Shown here in pieces: positions 13,433-20,042 of a stretch of DNA of 21,144 bases; within the stretch, counting starts at the first letter, position 1, and every line of letters starts with the position of its first letter. The translations under genes were made by a program, and so were the position numbers. Source of the stretch: JAVBSC01 sp031547305 (GTDB lineage Bacteria; Desulfobacterota; Desulfovibrionia; Desulfovibrionales; Desulfovibrionaceae); contig JAVBSC010000014.1 of assembly GCA_031547305.1 (NCBI GenBank), positions 1-21,144 on the forward strand, given 5' to 3'. The notes below the pieces were generated by a model. The model saw nothing but the letters and a program-made list of their open reading frames with translations. It did no database searches and was not told where the DNA came from.

Positions 13433-14617
13433 ATGCGCATACTCATAGCTCCTGATTCCTTCAAGGGCAGCCTGGATGCCCTTACAGCCGCCCATAGCCT
13501 TAAGGCTGGAGCGTTGCGGGTTTTTCCCTCGGCTAATTGTGCGCTTCTGCCTGTGGCCGACGGCGGCGAAGGCACGGTAGCAGCCCTGGTGGCGGCTGTT
13601 GGCGGCAAAATTGTCTCCCGTGCGGTACGCGGACCGTTGGGTGAGGTAGTGACTGCCTTTTTCGGCCTTCTGGGCGACGGACGGAGCGCCGTGGTGGAAA
13701 CTGCCGCCGCCTCCGGCCTGCCTCTTGTGCCGCCGGAACGCCGCAATGCTCTCGCGGCCTGCACTTACGGAACCGGCCAACTCATGGCGGCGGCCCTGGA
13801 GGCTTTACGCGCCTCCGGCCTGTCCGGTCCCCCCAGGCTCATCATCGGCCTGGGCGGCAGCGCCACCAGCGACGGCGGGGCCGGAGCCATGCGCGCCCTG
13901 GGCGCGCGCTTCACGGACAGCGCCGGCCTGGACCTGCCGCCCGGCGGGGCTGCTTTGGCAAGGCTGGCGCATATAGACCTTTCCGGTTTGCATCCCCTAC
14001 TGGCGCAAGCGGAGATTTTGGCGGCCTGCGATGTGGATAACCCGCTATGCGGCCAGGCCGGAGCTTCCGCCGTGTTCGGACCGCAAAAGGGCGCCACGCC
14101 GGAAATGGTGGTGGAACTGGACGCGGCTTTGAGCCGCTATGCGGAAATAGCGGCCCAAAGCACGGGCCGGAACGTTGCGGATCTGCCGGGCGCCGGAGCG
14201 GCCGGAGGGTTGGGGGCTGGGTTGCTCTTTTTTACCGGCGCCAGGCTGCGGCCCGGGGTGGAGCTGATGCTGGAGGCCGCGGATTTTGACCGCCGCGTGC
14301 AAGAGGCGGATCTTGTGCTTACCGGCGAGGGGCATACGGATTTCCAAACCGCTTTTGGCAAGGCCCCTGCGGGGGTGGCCAGGGCGGCCAAGCGCCACGG
14401 CCGGCCGGTGGTCTGTGTTTCCGGCGGACTGGGCCGGGGCGCGTCCGATATTCTGGATTTGGGGGTGGACGCCCTGGAAGCGGCCGTGTGCGCGCCAATG
14501 AATCTTGAAGACTGTCTGGAGCGGGCCGCCCCCATGCTGGAGGACGCGGCCGAGCGCGCCTGCCGCTTGCTTTTGCTCGGAATGAAGCTGGGCGGCGGAG
14601 GCAACTGCGTTTTGTAG
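13433..14617 (+). CDS. glycerate kinase (GarK/GlxK family)
   Basis: 394 residues, slightly longer than the usual ~380. Family motifs: APDSFKGSL (6-14), PVADGGEGT (40-48), IGLGGSATSDGG (138-149), CDVDNPLCGQAGASAVFGPQKGA (199-221, split here as CDVDNPLC...VFGPQKGA), GAAGGLGAGL (255-264) and LTGEGHTDFQTAFGK (296-310), the C-terminal signature normally TGEGxxDxQTxxGK. The enzyme uses ATP to phosphorylate D-glycerate, linking glyoxylate/serine breakdown to glycolysis. The ATG has GAGG 5 bases upstream. It is a single-gene unit, converging on typA with 18 bases between stops, and its divergent aminotransferase neighbour could feed hydroxypyruvate/glycerate metabolism (inference). The 2- versus 3-phosphoglycerate product cannot be decided from sequence here. 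Confidence 0.93.
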   Translation: MRILIAPDSFKGSLDALTAAHSLKAGALRVFPSANCALLPVADGGEGTVAALVAAVGGKIVSRAVRGPLGEVVTAFFGLLGDGRSAVVETAAASGLPLVPPERRNALAACTYGTGQLMAAALEALRASGLSGPPRLIIGLGGSATSDGGAGAMRALGARFTDSAGLDLPPGGAALARLAHIDLSGLHPLLAQAEILAACDVDNPLCGQAGASAVFGPQKGATPEMVVELDAALSRYAEIAAQSTGRNVADLPGAGAAGGLGAGLLFFTGARLRPGVELMLEAADFDRRVQEADLVLTGEGHTDFQTAFGKAPAGVARAAKRHGRPVVCVSGGLGRGASDILDLGVDALEAAVCAPMNLEDCLERAAPMLEDAAERACRLLLLGMKLGGGGNCVL

Positions 14618-14635
14618 TTACGCCAAGAACTTTTC

Positions 14636-16492
14636 TTAAGACGACTGCTGCGCGGTTTTCTTTTTTCCCGCTATTTGGTGGCGTTTCAGGGCTTCCAGCA
14701 CGGTTTTGCGCAAACGGATGGATTTGGGCGTCACTTCCACCAGTTCGTCGTCGCGCACAAAGTGGATGGCCCGCTCCAGTGTCATGGGCCGCACCGGCGT
14801 GAGAATGACGTTCTCGTCCTTGCCGGCCGCCCGCAGATTGGTGAGTTTTTTCTCCTTGGTCGGGTTCACGTCAATGTCGTTATCCCGGTTGTGCTCGCCG
14901 ATGATCAGGCCCTCATAGATCGGATCGTTCGGCACCACAAACATCGTGCCGCGCGGTTCCAGATTATACAGGGCGTAAGGCACGCCCCGGCCCGGACGGT
15001 CCGCCACCAGGGAGCCGGTGAAGCGGGTGGGGAAATCCCCCCGGTAAGGCTCATAGCCGTCCAGGTAGGAGTTCATAATTCCGGTACCCTTGGTATCGGT
15101 CAAAAATTCATCCCGAAAGCCGATCAGGCCGCGCGACGGCACGGAAAACTCCAGGCGCACCCGGCCGGAGCCGTTGTTTTGCAATTGCAGCAGCCGGCCT
15201 TTACGGATGGCCAGTTTTTCCGTCACCACGCCCTGGAAAGCCTCGTCGCAGTCCACCAGCAGGCGTTCGATGGGCTCCAGCTTTTGGCCGTCTTTTTCCT
15301 TTAAGATGACTTCCGGCCGGCCCACGCTCAATTCAAAGCCTTCCCGACGCATCTGTTCGATCAGAATGGCCATTTGGAACTCGCCCCGGCCCTTCACGAT
15401 GAAGCTGTCGCTGTCCTCGCTGTCCTCCACGCTTATGGCCACATTGCGCAGGCTTTCGCGCATCAGGCGTTCGCGGATTTTGCGGGACTGGACTATTTTG
15501 CCCTCCTGTCCGGCCAGGGGGGAACTGTTAATGGCGAAGCGCATGGACACCGTGGGCTCGTCCACGTGGATGCGCGGCAGGGCTCTGGGGTTTTCCCTGG
15601 TGCAGATGGTGTCGCCTATGGTCACCTTGTCCACACCGGCGATGACCGCGATGTCGCCCGGCGCGGCCTCCTGGGCGTCCGCCAGGGAAAGCCCCTGATA
15701 AGTCTGGATTTTGGTGACGCGCAGCGGAATTTGCTCGCCTTCCGGCCCCAGGCAGATCAACTGCTCGCCGGCGCGCAGGCGGCCGTGCATAATCCGGCCC
15801 ACGGCCAGTCGGCCCAGGTAGTCGGAATAATCCAGATCCGCCACCAGCATCTGGAAAGGCTCGTCCGGATCGTAAACAGGCCCGGGCAGGTTCAGGATTT
15901 CATCAAAGAGGCAGGACAAATCCTTCCGCTCGCCGTCCAGCTCCCGCATGGCCACTCCGGACCGGCCGATGGCGTAAAGCACCGGGAATTCCAGTTGATC
16001 CTCGTTAGCGCCCAGGTCTATGAACAGATCATAGATTTCGTTCAGCACTTCCTGCGGCCTGGCGTCCTTGCGGTCAATCTTGTTGATGACCACAATCACG
16101 TTCAGGCCGGCGTCCAGGGTTTTCTTGAGCACAAAGCGGGTTTGCGGCAGCGGGCCTTCTGAGGAGTCCACCAGCAGGATGGCCCCGGTGGTCATGCTCA
16201 AGGCGCGCTCCACTTCGCCGCCGAAATCCGAGTGGCCGGGGGTGTCGATGATGTTGATCTTCACCCCTTTCCATTCCACAGAGCAGTTTTTGGCGGAAAT
16301 GGTGATCCCGCGCTCGCGTTCCAGATCCATACGGTCCATGATCCGCTCGTCCACCTGCTGATCCTGTCTGAACACGCCGCTCTGCCGGAACATGGCGTCC
16401 ACCAGGGTGGTTTTGCCGTGGTCAACGTGCGCGATGATGGCCACGTTGCGGATGGAGTCGTTATGGAGGAGTTTGGGATTTTTCGGAGTCAT
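14636..16492 (-). CDS. typA: ribosome-associated translational GTPase TypA/BipA
   Basis: 618 residues from ATG 16492 (family ~605-615; AAGAG just upstream; a TTG at 16531 extending the frame is unlikely). GTPase motifs are intact: G1 AHVDHGKTT (21-29), G2 region ERGITI (60-65), G3 DTPGH (83-87), G4 NKID (137-140). These are followed by the EF-G-like domains and the TypA-specific C-terminal region ending VTPKSIRLRKTVLEALKRH. TypA binds the 70S ribosome in the A-site region and supports ribosome assembly and stress or cold growth. It lies 39 bases downstream of trmFO on the same strand with a hairpin in the gap, so the two are probably co-transcribed. Confidence 0.96.
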   Translation of the reverse strand: MTPKNPKLLHNDSIRNVAIIAHVDHGKTTLVDAMFRQSGVFRQDQQVDERIMDRMDLERERGITISAKNCSVEWKGVKINIIDTPGHSDFGGEVERALSMTTGAILLVDSSEGPLPQTRFVLKKTLDAGLNVIVVINKIDRKDARPQEVLNEIYDLFIDLGANEDQLEFPVLYAIGRSGVAMRELDGERKDLSCLFDEILNLPGPVYDPDEPFQMLVADLDYSDYLGRLAVGRIMHGRLRAGEQLICLGPEGEQIPLRVTKIQTYQGLSLADAQEAAPGDIAVIAGVDKVTIGDTICTRENPRALPRIHVDEPTVSMRFAINSSPLAGQEGKIVQSRKIRERLMRESLRNVAISVEDSEDSDSFIVKGRGEFQMAILIEQMRREGFELSVGRPEVILKEKDGQKLEPIERLLVDCDEAFQGVVTEKLAIRKGRLLQLQNNGSGRVRLEFSVPSRGLIGFRDEFLTDTKGTGIMNSYLDGYEPYRGDFPTRFTGSLVADRPGRGVPYALYNLEPRGTMFVVPNDPIYEGLIIGEHNRDNDIDVNPTKEKKLTNLRAAGKDENVILTPVRPMTLERAIHFVRDDELVEVTPKSIRLRKTVLEALKRHQIAGKKKTAQQSS

Positions 16493-16519
16493 GTTCTCTT
16501 CTTTATTTAGTGAATTGCG

Positions 16520-16557
16520 GGGCTGAGCCAATCAAAAAAGATTATTTTGCTCAGCCC
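16520..16557 (-). promoter_or_regulatory. hairpin spanning the trmFO stop codon and typA leader
   Basis: GGGCTGAGC (16520-16528) is exactly complementary to 16549-16557. On the minus-strand transcript the loop contains the trmFO stop codon and a further AATC/GATT pair around six U. No U-run follows, so it is a stable intercistronic stem rather than a terminator; it could tune typA translation or mRNA processing. Confidence 0.45.
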
Positions 16558-17890
16558 ACGCTTTAAAAGCTTCCCGGGCGCGGGCCGCGTACATTTTTTT
16601 CCTGTCTTTTTTTCCGGCCCGCTTGCCGAGTTCCGGCATCAGGCCGAACTGGGCGTTGGAAGGCTGGAAGTTTTTGGCCGGCGTGCGCAAGTGGGCCAGC
16701 AGGGCGCCCAGGGCGGTTTCCGGCGGGGGCGGGGGCAGTTCCCGCCCGTGCGTTCTGGCGGTCAGGATCAGGCCCAGCCAGAGCCCGCAGGCCGCGGATT
16801 CCACATAGCCTTCCACTCCGGTGATCTGCCCGGCCAGGTGGATATGCGGGGCGGCGTCCAGCGACAAATCCGGTGCCAGAACTTTGGGGGCATTGACGAA
16901 AGTGTTGCGGTGCATGCTGCCGAAGCGGGCGAATTCCGCGTTTTCCAGGCCGGGGATCAGCCGGAAGATGCGCTTTTGCTCCGGGTAGGTCAGTTTGGTC
17001 TGGCAGCCCACCAGGTTCAAGGCGCTTTTATTCAGATTTTCCGCCCGCAACTGGAGCAGGGCAAAGGGACGCTGCCCGGTGCGCGGATCAATAAAACCCA
17101 CCGGCTTGAGCGGGCCGAAGGCCAAGGTCATTTCCCCGCGTTCGGCCAGGGCCTCCACAGGCATGCAACCCTCAAAGTGCACTTCCTTCTCAAAATCCCG
17201 GGTAGCGGCTTTCGCGCCGTCAAGAAGGGCCTGGCGAAAGCGCAGGTACTCCTCTTTACCCATGGGGCAGTTCAGATAGTCTTTGTCTTCCGGATGATAA
17301 CGCGAACCCCAGAAGGCGATGTCCAGGTTCACGGAGTCCGCGTGCACAATGGGCGCGATGGCGTCGTAAAAGTAAAGATTGGGGACGTCGGCATCTCTCC
17401 GGACCAGGGCGGCAAGGCTGGCGGCCAGATCAGGCGAGGCCAGCGGGCCGGCGCAGACCGCCAGGCTGGAGAAGGGCGCGAGAGCCGGGCAGGATTCCGG
17501 GTCCAGGGCGGAGATTTCCGCGCGGCACAGGGTGAGGCCGGGCGTTTGTTCGATTTCCCGGGTCACGGCCAGGCTGAACAATTCGCGGTCCACGGCCAGG
17601 GCCTTGCCGGCCGGCACCTGGGTGGAATCAGCGACGCGCAGGATCAGACTGCCCAGATCGCGCATCTCCATCTTGAGCAGGCCGATGGCGCTGTCTTCTT
17701 CATTGGAGCGCAGGGAATTTGAGCAGACCAGTTCCGCCAGTCCAGGATTGGTATGGGCCGGTGAAAACTTCTGCGGCTTCATCTCAAAGAGCGTGACCGG
17801 CACTTCGGCCCTGGCCAGAGCAAAAGCGCATTCGCAGCCGGCCAGGCCTCCGCCGATCACGGCAGTGGATGAAGCTGAAACAGAAGGCAT
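16532..17890 (-). CDS. trmFO: TrmFO, folate-dependent tRNA (uracil-54-C5)-methyltransferase
   Basis: 452 residues, family length ~435-450. An N-terminal FAD Rossmann motif AVIGGGLAGCECAFALA (10-26) is followed by AELVCSNSLRSNE (52-64) and VHFEGCMPVEALAERG (237-252), whose C56 and C242 correspond to the two functional cysteines of the family. FGPLKPVGF, QLRAENLNKSALNLVG and the C-terminal ITGVEGYVESAACG are also diagnostic. The enzyme uses methylene-tetrahydrofolate and FADH2 to make m5U54 (ribothymidine) in the T-loop of tRNA. It is found mainly in Gram-positives, alpha- and deltaproteobacteria, which supports the taxonomic guess. GGAG lies 5 bases before the ATG. The crcB-side terminator sits only 15-20 bases upstream, so its promoter is unclear. 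Confidence 0.96.
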   Translation of the reverse strand: MPSVSASSTAVIGGGLAGCECAFALARAEVPVTLFEMKPQKFSPAHTNPGLAELVCSNSLRSNEEDSAIGLLKMEMRDLGSLILRVADSTQVPAGKALAVDRELFSLAVTREIEQTPGLTLCRAEISALDPESCPALAPFSSLAVCAGPLASPDLAASLAALVRRDADVPNLYFYDAIAPIVHADSVNLDIAFWGSRYHPEDKDYLNCPMGKEEYLRFRQALLDGAKAATRDFEKEVHFEGCMPVEALAERGEMTLAFGPLKPVGFIDPRTGQRPFALLQLRAENLNKSALNLVGCQTKLTYPEQKRIFRLIPGLENAEFARFGSMHRNTFVNAPKVLAPDLSLDAAPHIHLAGQITGVEGYVESAACGLWLGLILTARTHGRELPPPPPETALGALLAHLRTPAKNFQPSNAQFGLMPELGKRAGKKDRKKMYAARAREAFKAWAEQNNLF

Positions 17891-17904
17891 GAAAACTCCA
17901 AGAT

Positions 17905-17935
17905 ATAAAAAGCGCCGGAAAACGTTCCGGCGCTT
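17905..17935 (-). terminator. rho-independent terminator downstream of crcB
   Basis: Stem of 11 bp, AAGCGCCGGAA (17910-17920) with TTCCGGCGCTT (17925-17935), tetraloop AACG. On the minus strand it is followed by a U-rich tract (17907-17911, then AUAU). It ends the peptidase-crcB transcript and lies just before the trmFO start, so it may alternatively work as an attenuator for trmFO. Confidence 0.8.
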
Positions 17936-17985
17936 GCTTAGCTTATGCGGTCAAGATTCGTCAAGGATATTTGGCCTAATAATCC

Positions 17986-18357
17986 CTATATTCTTCCAAC
18001 GCGCAGCCCCAGGTGAAAAAGCAGGAAGCCCAGCAGGATTTCCCCGGCCAGGTTCAGGCCGGTTGGCAGGATGCCGCCGCGCTGGAGCAGGCTGTCCGAA
18101 TCCGCGATGAAGGAGGAAAAGGTGGTGAAGGAGCCCATGAAACCGACCAGGAGGACCAGGCGCATTTCATCGGAGATCAGGCGGCGGCATTCGGCCAGGC
18201 TGACGATGAGGCCAAACAGGAAGCAGCCGGCGATATTCACGAAAAAGGTGCCCCAGGGGAAAGCGCGGCCGCAGAGGGCGTAAACGGCCGAGGAAAGATA
18301 GTGCCTGGCCAGAGCCCCGATGCCGCCGGCCATGGCCAGCCAGAAAGCTTGTTTCAT
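17986..18357 (-). CDS. crcB: fluoride exporter CrcB/Fluc
   Basis: 123 residues, the normal size of a single-domain Fluc subunit, with four hydrophobic helices (about 4-24, 36-57, 66-86, 98-118). Signatures are present: GGIGALARHY (11-20), FPWGTFFVNIAGCFLFG (33-49, with pore N41) and GFMGSFTTFSSF (72-83, the phenylalanine/serine-threonine fluoride track). As an antiparallel homodimer it lets F- leave the cytoplasm. The start at 18357 has GAGGG about 6 bases upstream; the frame is open to 18492 but overlaps the preceding gene's end. It lies 100 bases after the peptidase gene on the same strand. I looked for a crcB fluoride riboswitch in that gap and did not find one. A terminator follows. Confidence 0.93.
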   Translation of the reverse strand: MKQAFWLAMAGGIGALARHYLSSAVYALCGRAFPWGTFFVNIAGCFLFGLIVSLAECRRLISDEMRLVLLVGFMGSFTTFSSFIADSDSLLQRGGILPTGLNLAGEILLGFLLFHLGLRVGRI

Positions 18358-18429
18358 TTTGATCCCTCTGATTCTTGGAGAATTATCCCCATTGAATATA
18401 CTTGGCGCATTTAAAATTGAATTGAACCA

Positions 18430-18448
18430 GCCCTCCCCATAGGAGGGC
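18430..18448. repeat. short hairpin between peptidase and crcB genes
   Basis: GCCCTCC (18430-18436) pairs with GGAGGGC (18442-18448) around a 5-base loop. Neither strand shows a following T-run, so termination is doubtful; it may be a leader structure of the crcB message. Confidence 0.5.
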
Positions 18449-18457
18449 GCCACAGAT

Positions 18458-19843
18458 TCAAAGTTTTTTATCCGGTCCGTCCAGCGGCGCAAGCAGTCCC
18501 TGGCCGGACAGGAATTCGGCCATTTTTATCAGGGTATCCAGGGGCAGGCCGGTGCGCGCCGCGGCGTCCTGTATGGAGGTATGGCCGTCCATGAGCATCA
18601 TGAGCCAGAGTATGGAATCAAGCTGTTGGCCGGAATTCTGGCCTGGCATCATGCCGCCGCCGCCGTCCGGGTACAGGCCGCGCGGGGAGAGCATAACCTC
18701 GCAGGCCGGGTTGGCGCTACGGTAAAAACGCTCGGCTTCCAGTTTTTCAATAGCCCGCAGGTGCAGTTGCAAAGTGTCGGAAAGCGCCCTGGCGCTGACG
18801 CAGGAAAGGTCGTCCAGGGAACAGTGGTATTCCGGGTATTCGTAGTATTTGTCCTTGCAGATGCTTACCGTGTTGATGCGGAAGGCCGGGCTGGCGTACT
18901 GGCGTTCGACGCTGCCGTGGGTATCAAAAGGATAGCGGAGCGGATGTATGGAAAGTTCCGCGAAAGTTTCTTCCACAATGCGGTTAAGGCGATGTTCCGG
19001 ATTGAAGCAGGCTTTGTATCCCCAGGGGCCTTTGCCGGCCACGCAGGTAATCACGAATCCGGCGTCAATGGCCCTCATGGTTGCTTCGTTATGCGCGCAG
19101 TAGGCGATGGCTCCTATGGTCTCGGGCACAAAAAGCACCCGGTAGGAATAGCGGTTCTTGCGGCGCAGCAGCTCGCGGGCCAGAAAGGCGGTCAGAACAA
19201 CGCCGCTCAGGTTGTCGTTGGCCAGATTTGGATGGCAGAAATAGGTGGACAACAGCACTTCGGACTTGCTTTGGCCGGAGATGACCAGCTCTCCCACATC
19301 CAGGGCGCCGGGCGTAAGCTCCGTGTCCACATGCACGGTGAACAGCGCGTCTTCCGGGTGGACGGCGAAGTCGCGCAGGTATTGCTCATAACTCAGGCAA
19401 AATCCCCAATTTTGTTTGTAATAGCTGGTGCGGTAAGGGATGGCTGCCGGCAGCGCCTCACGCCAGTGCAAATGCGGGCGCAGTTCCGCCAGACTGAACG
19501 TTCCGCGGGTTGGTACGCTGTATCCGACCAGGTGCAGCGGGTTTATTTTGTAGTCCAGCAGTTTTACTCCGTCCGGCCCGGCCAGCCAGGCTTCGGCAAC
19601 GCGCCATTCCGGCGGGATGCGCCAGTCATAGACCTGTGCGCCGCTGGGGTAGCTGCGGATTTGCAGCGGAACATGTTTTTGCAGGATGCGCAGGGTCTCG
19701 CGGTTGGCCGGGCCGGACAGGCTGCGCGGCACGGGGAAAAGCTCGCGCAAAAGCGCGTCCACCTCCCGCTCGGTGCAGCAGGCCTGGTTGTGCTCTGGGA
19801 AAACAAGCGGTCCGCATTCCGGTGGAGAGAGACGTTTGTTCAT
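18458..19843 (-). CDS. DUF4910/DUF2172 aminopeptidase-like zinc protein with C-terminal winged helix
   Basis: 461 residues from ATG 19843, chosen for its GAGGA 4 bases upstream; the frame is open to 20002 without a good start. An M28-like zinc peptidase fold with an inserted domain: ELFPVPRSLSG (34-44), LLSTYFCHPNLANDNLSG (197-214) with H204 and bridging D210, VPETIGAIAY (239-248) with E241, YPFDTHGSVERQYASP (304-319) with D308, and EYPEYHCSLDD (335-345) with H340. The C-terminal ~60 residues (SILWLMMLMDGHTSIQDAA, then TGLPLDTLIKMAEFLSGQGLL) form a small winged helix of the HTH_47 kind. Members usually sit in polysaccharide or sugar-modification clusters; their substrate is unproven. Here no such cluster is visible. 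A 199-base gap with palindromic repeats separates it from the sigma-54 regulator upstream. Confidence 0.85.
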   Translation of the reverse strand: MNKRLSPPECGPLVFPEHNQACCTEREVDALLRELFPVPRSLSGPANRETLRILQKHVPLQIRSYPSGAQVYDWRIPPEWRVAEAWLAGPDGVKLLDYKINPLHLVGYSVPTRGTFSLAELRPHLHWREALPAAIPYRTSYYKQNWGFCLSYEQYLRDFAVHPEDALFTVHVDTELTPGALDVGELVISGQSKSEVLLSTYFCHPNLANDNLSGVVLTAFLARELLRRKNRYSYRVLFVPETIGAIAYCAHNEATMRAIDAGFVITCVAGKGPWGYKACFNPEHRLNRIVEETFAELSIHPLRYPFDTHGSVERQYASPAFRINTVSICKDKYYEYPEYHCSLDDLSCVSARALSDTLQLHLRAIEKLEAERFYRSANPACEVMLSPRGLYPDGGGGMMPGQNSGQQLDSILWLMMLMDGHTSIQDAAARTGLPLDTLIKMAEFLSGQGLLAPLDGPDKKL

Positions 19844-19922
19844 GGCGTCCTCATTAATGTTGGAGCTGTTTAACAGCCTCAGATTGATGACAAATCCAGC
19901 AAGGCCTGGTTTTGCAAAGACA

Positions 19923-19975
19923 CGCCACTCCGGCGCTTTACGGCGGCAATGAATGCCGCTTGCGCCAGCGTGGCG
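19923..19975. repeat. multi-stem palindromic element upstream of the peptidase gene
   Basis: Nested complementary segments: CGCCAC (19923-19928) with GTGGCG (19970-19975), GGCGC (19932-19936) with GCGCC (19962-19966), and GCGGCA (19943-19948) with TGCCGC (19954-19959). Together they form a long interrupted hairpin. It is flanked by AAAGACAC on the left and GCTTTGTCAACAGTCT on the right, sequences also flanking the 89-127 hairpin. Confidence 0.6.
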
Positions 19976-19985
19976 GATTGTTGCC

Positions 19986-20021
19986 AAAAAAAGCTTTGTC
20001 AACAGTCTCGGAGCTGTTTAA
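19986..20021 (-). terminator. possible terminator of the sigma-54 regulator gene
   Basis: On the minus strand an imperfect stem (GTTAAACAG pairing with CTGTTGAC, about 19999-20021) is followed after a few bases by seven T (complement of 19986-19992). It is 20-50 bases past the regulator's stop. The stem is weak, so this is tentative. Confidence 0.3.
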
Positions 20022-20042
20022 CATCTCTTATTGTCATTTATA

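Larger units (their letters stand above)
19862..20023. repeat. 14-bp direct repeat, GGAGCTGTTTAACA
   Basis: Identical copies at 19862-19875 and 20010-20023, 148 bases apart, both in the gap upstream of the peptidase gene. The first copy sits in a near-palindrome, GCTGTT-T-AACAGC (19865-19877), about 20 bases from the ATG, where a repressor could block translation initiation or transcription. Their meaning as operators is inference. Confidence 0.5.

Noticed and set aside
16547..17722. 391-codon plus-strand open frame opposite trmFO
   Set aside because: Antisense shadow of a well-conserved gene; composition is Gly/Arg/Gln-rich without any domain pattern.
18358..18457. Fluoride riboswitch upstream of crcB
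   Set aside because: The gap has only a 7-bp hairpin; the conserved crcB-motif blocks and pseudoknot pairing are not visible.
18581..19873. 430-codon plus-strand open frame opposite the peptidase gene
   Set aside because: The minus strand holds a conserved zinc-peptidase-like protein; the plus frame shows no motifs or start signals.
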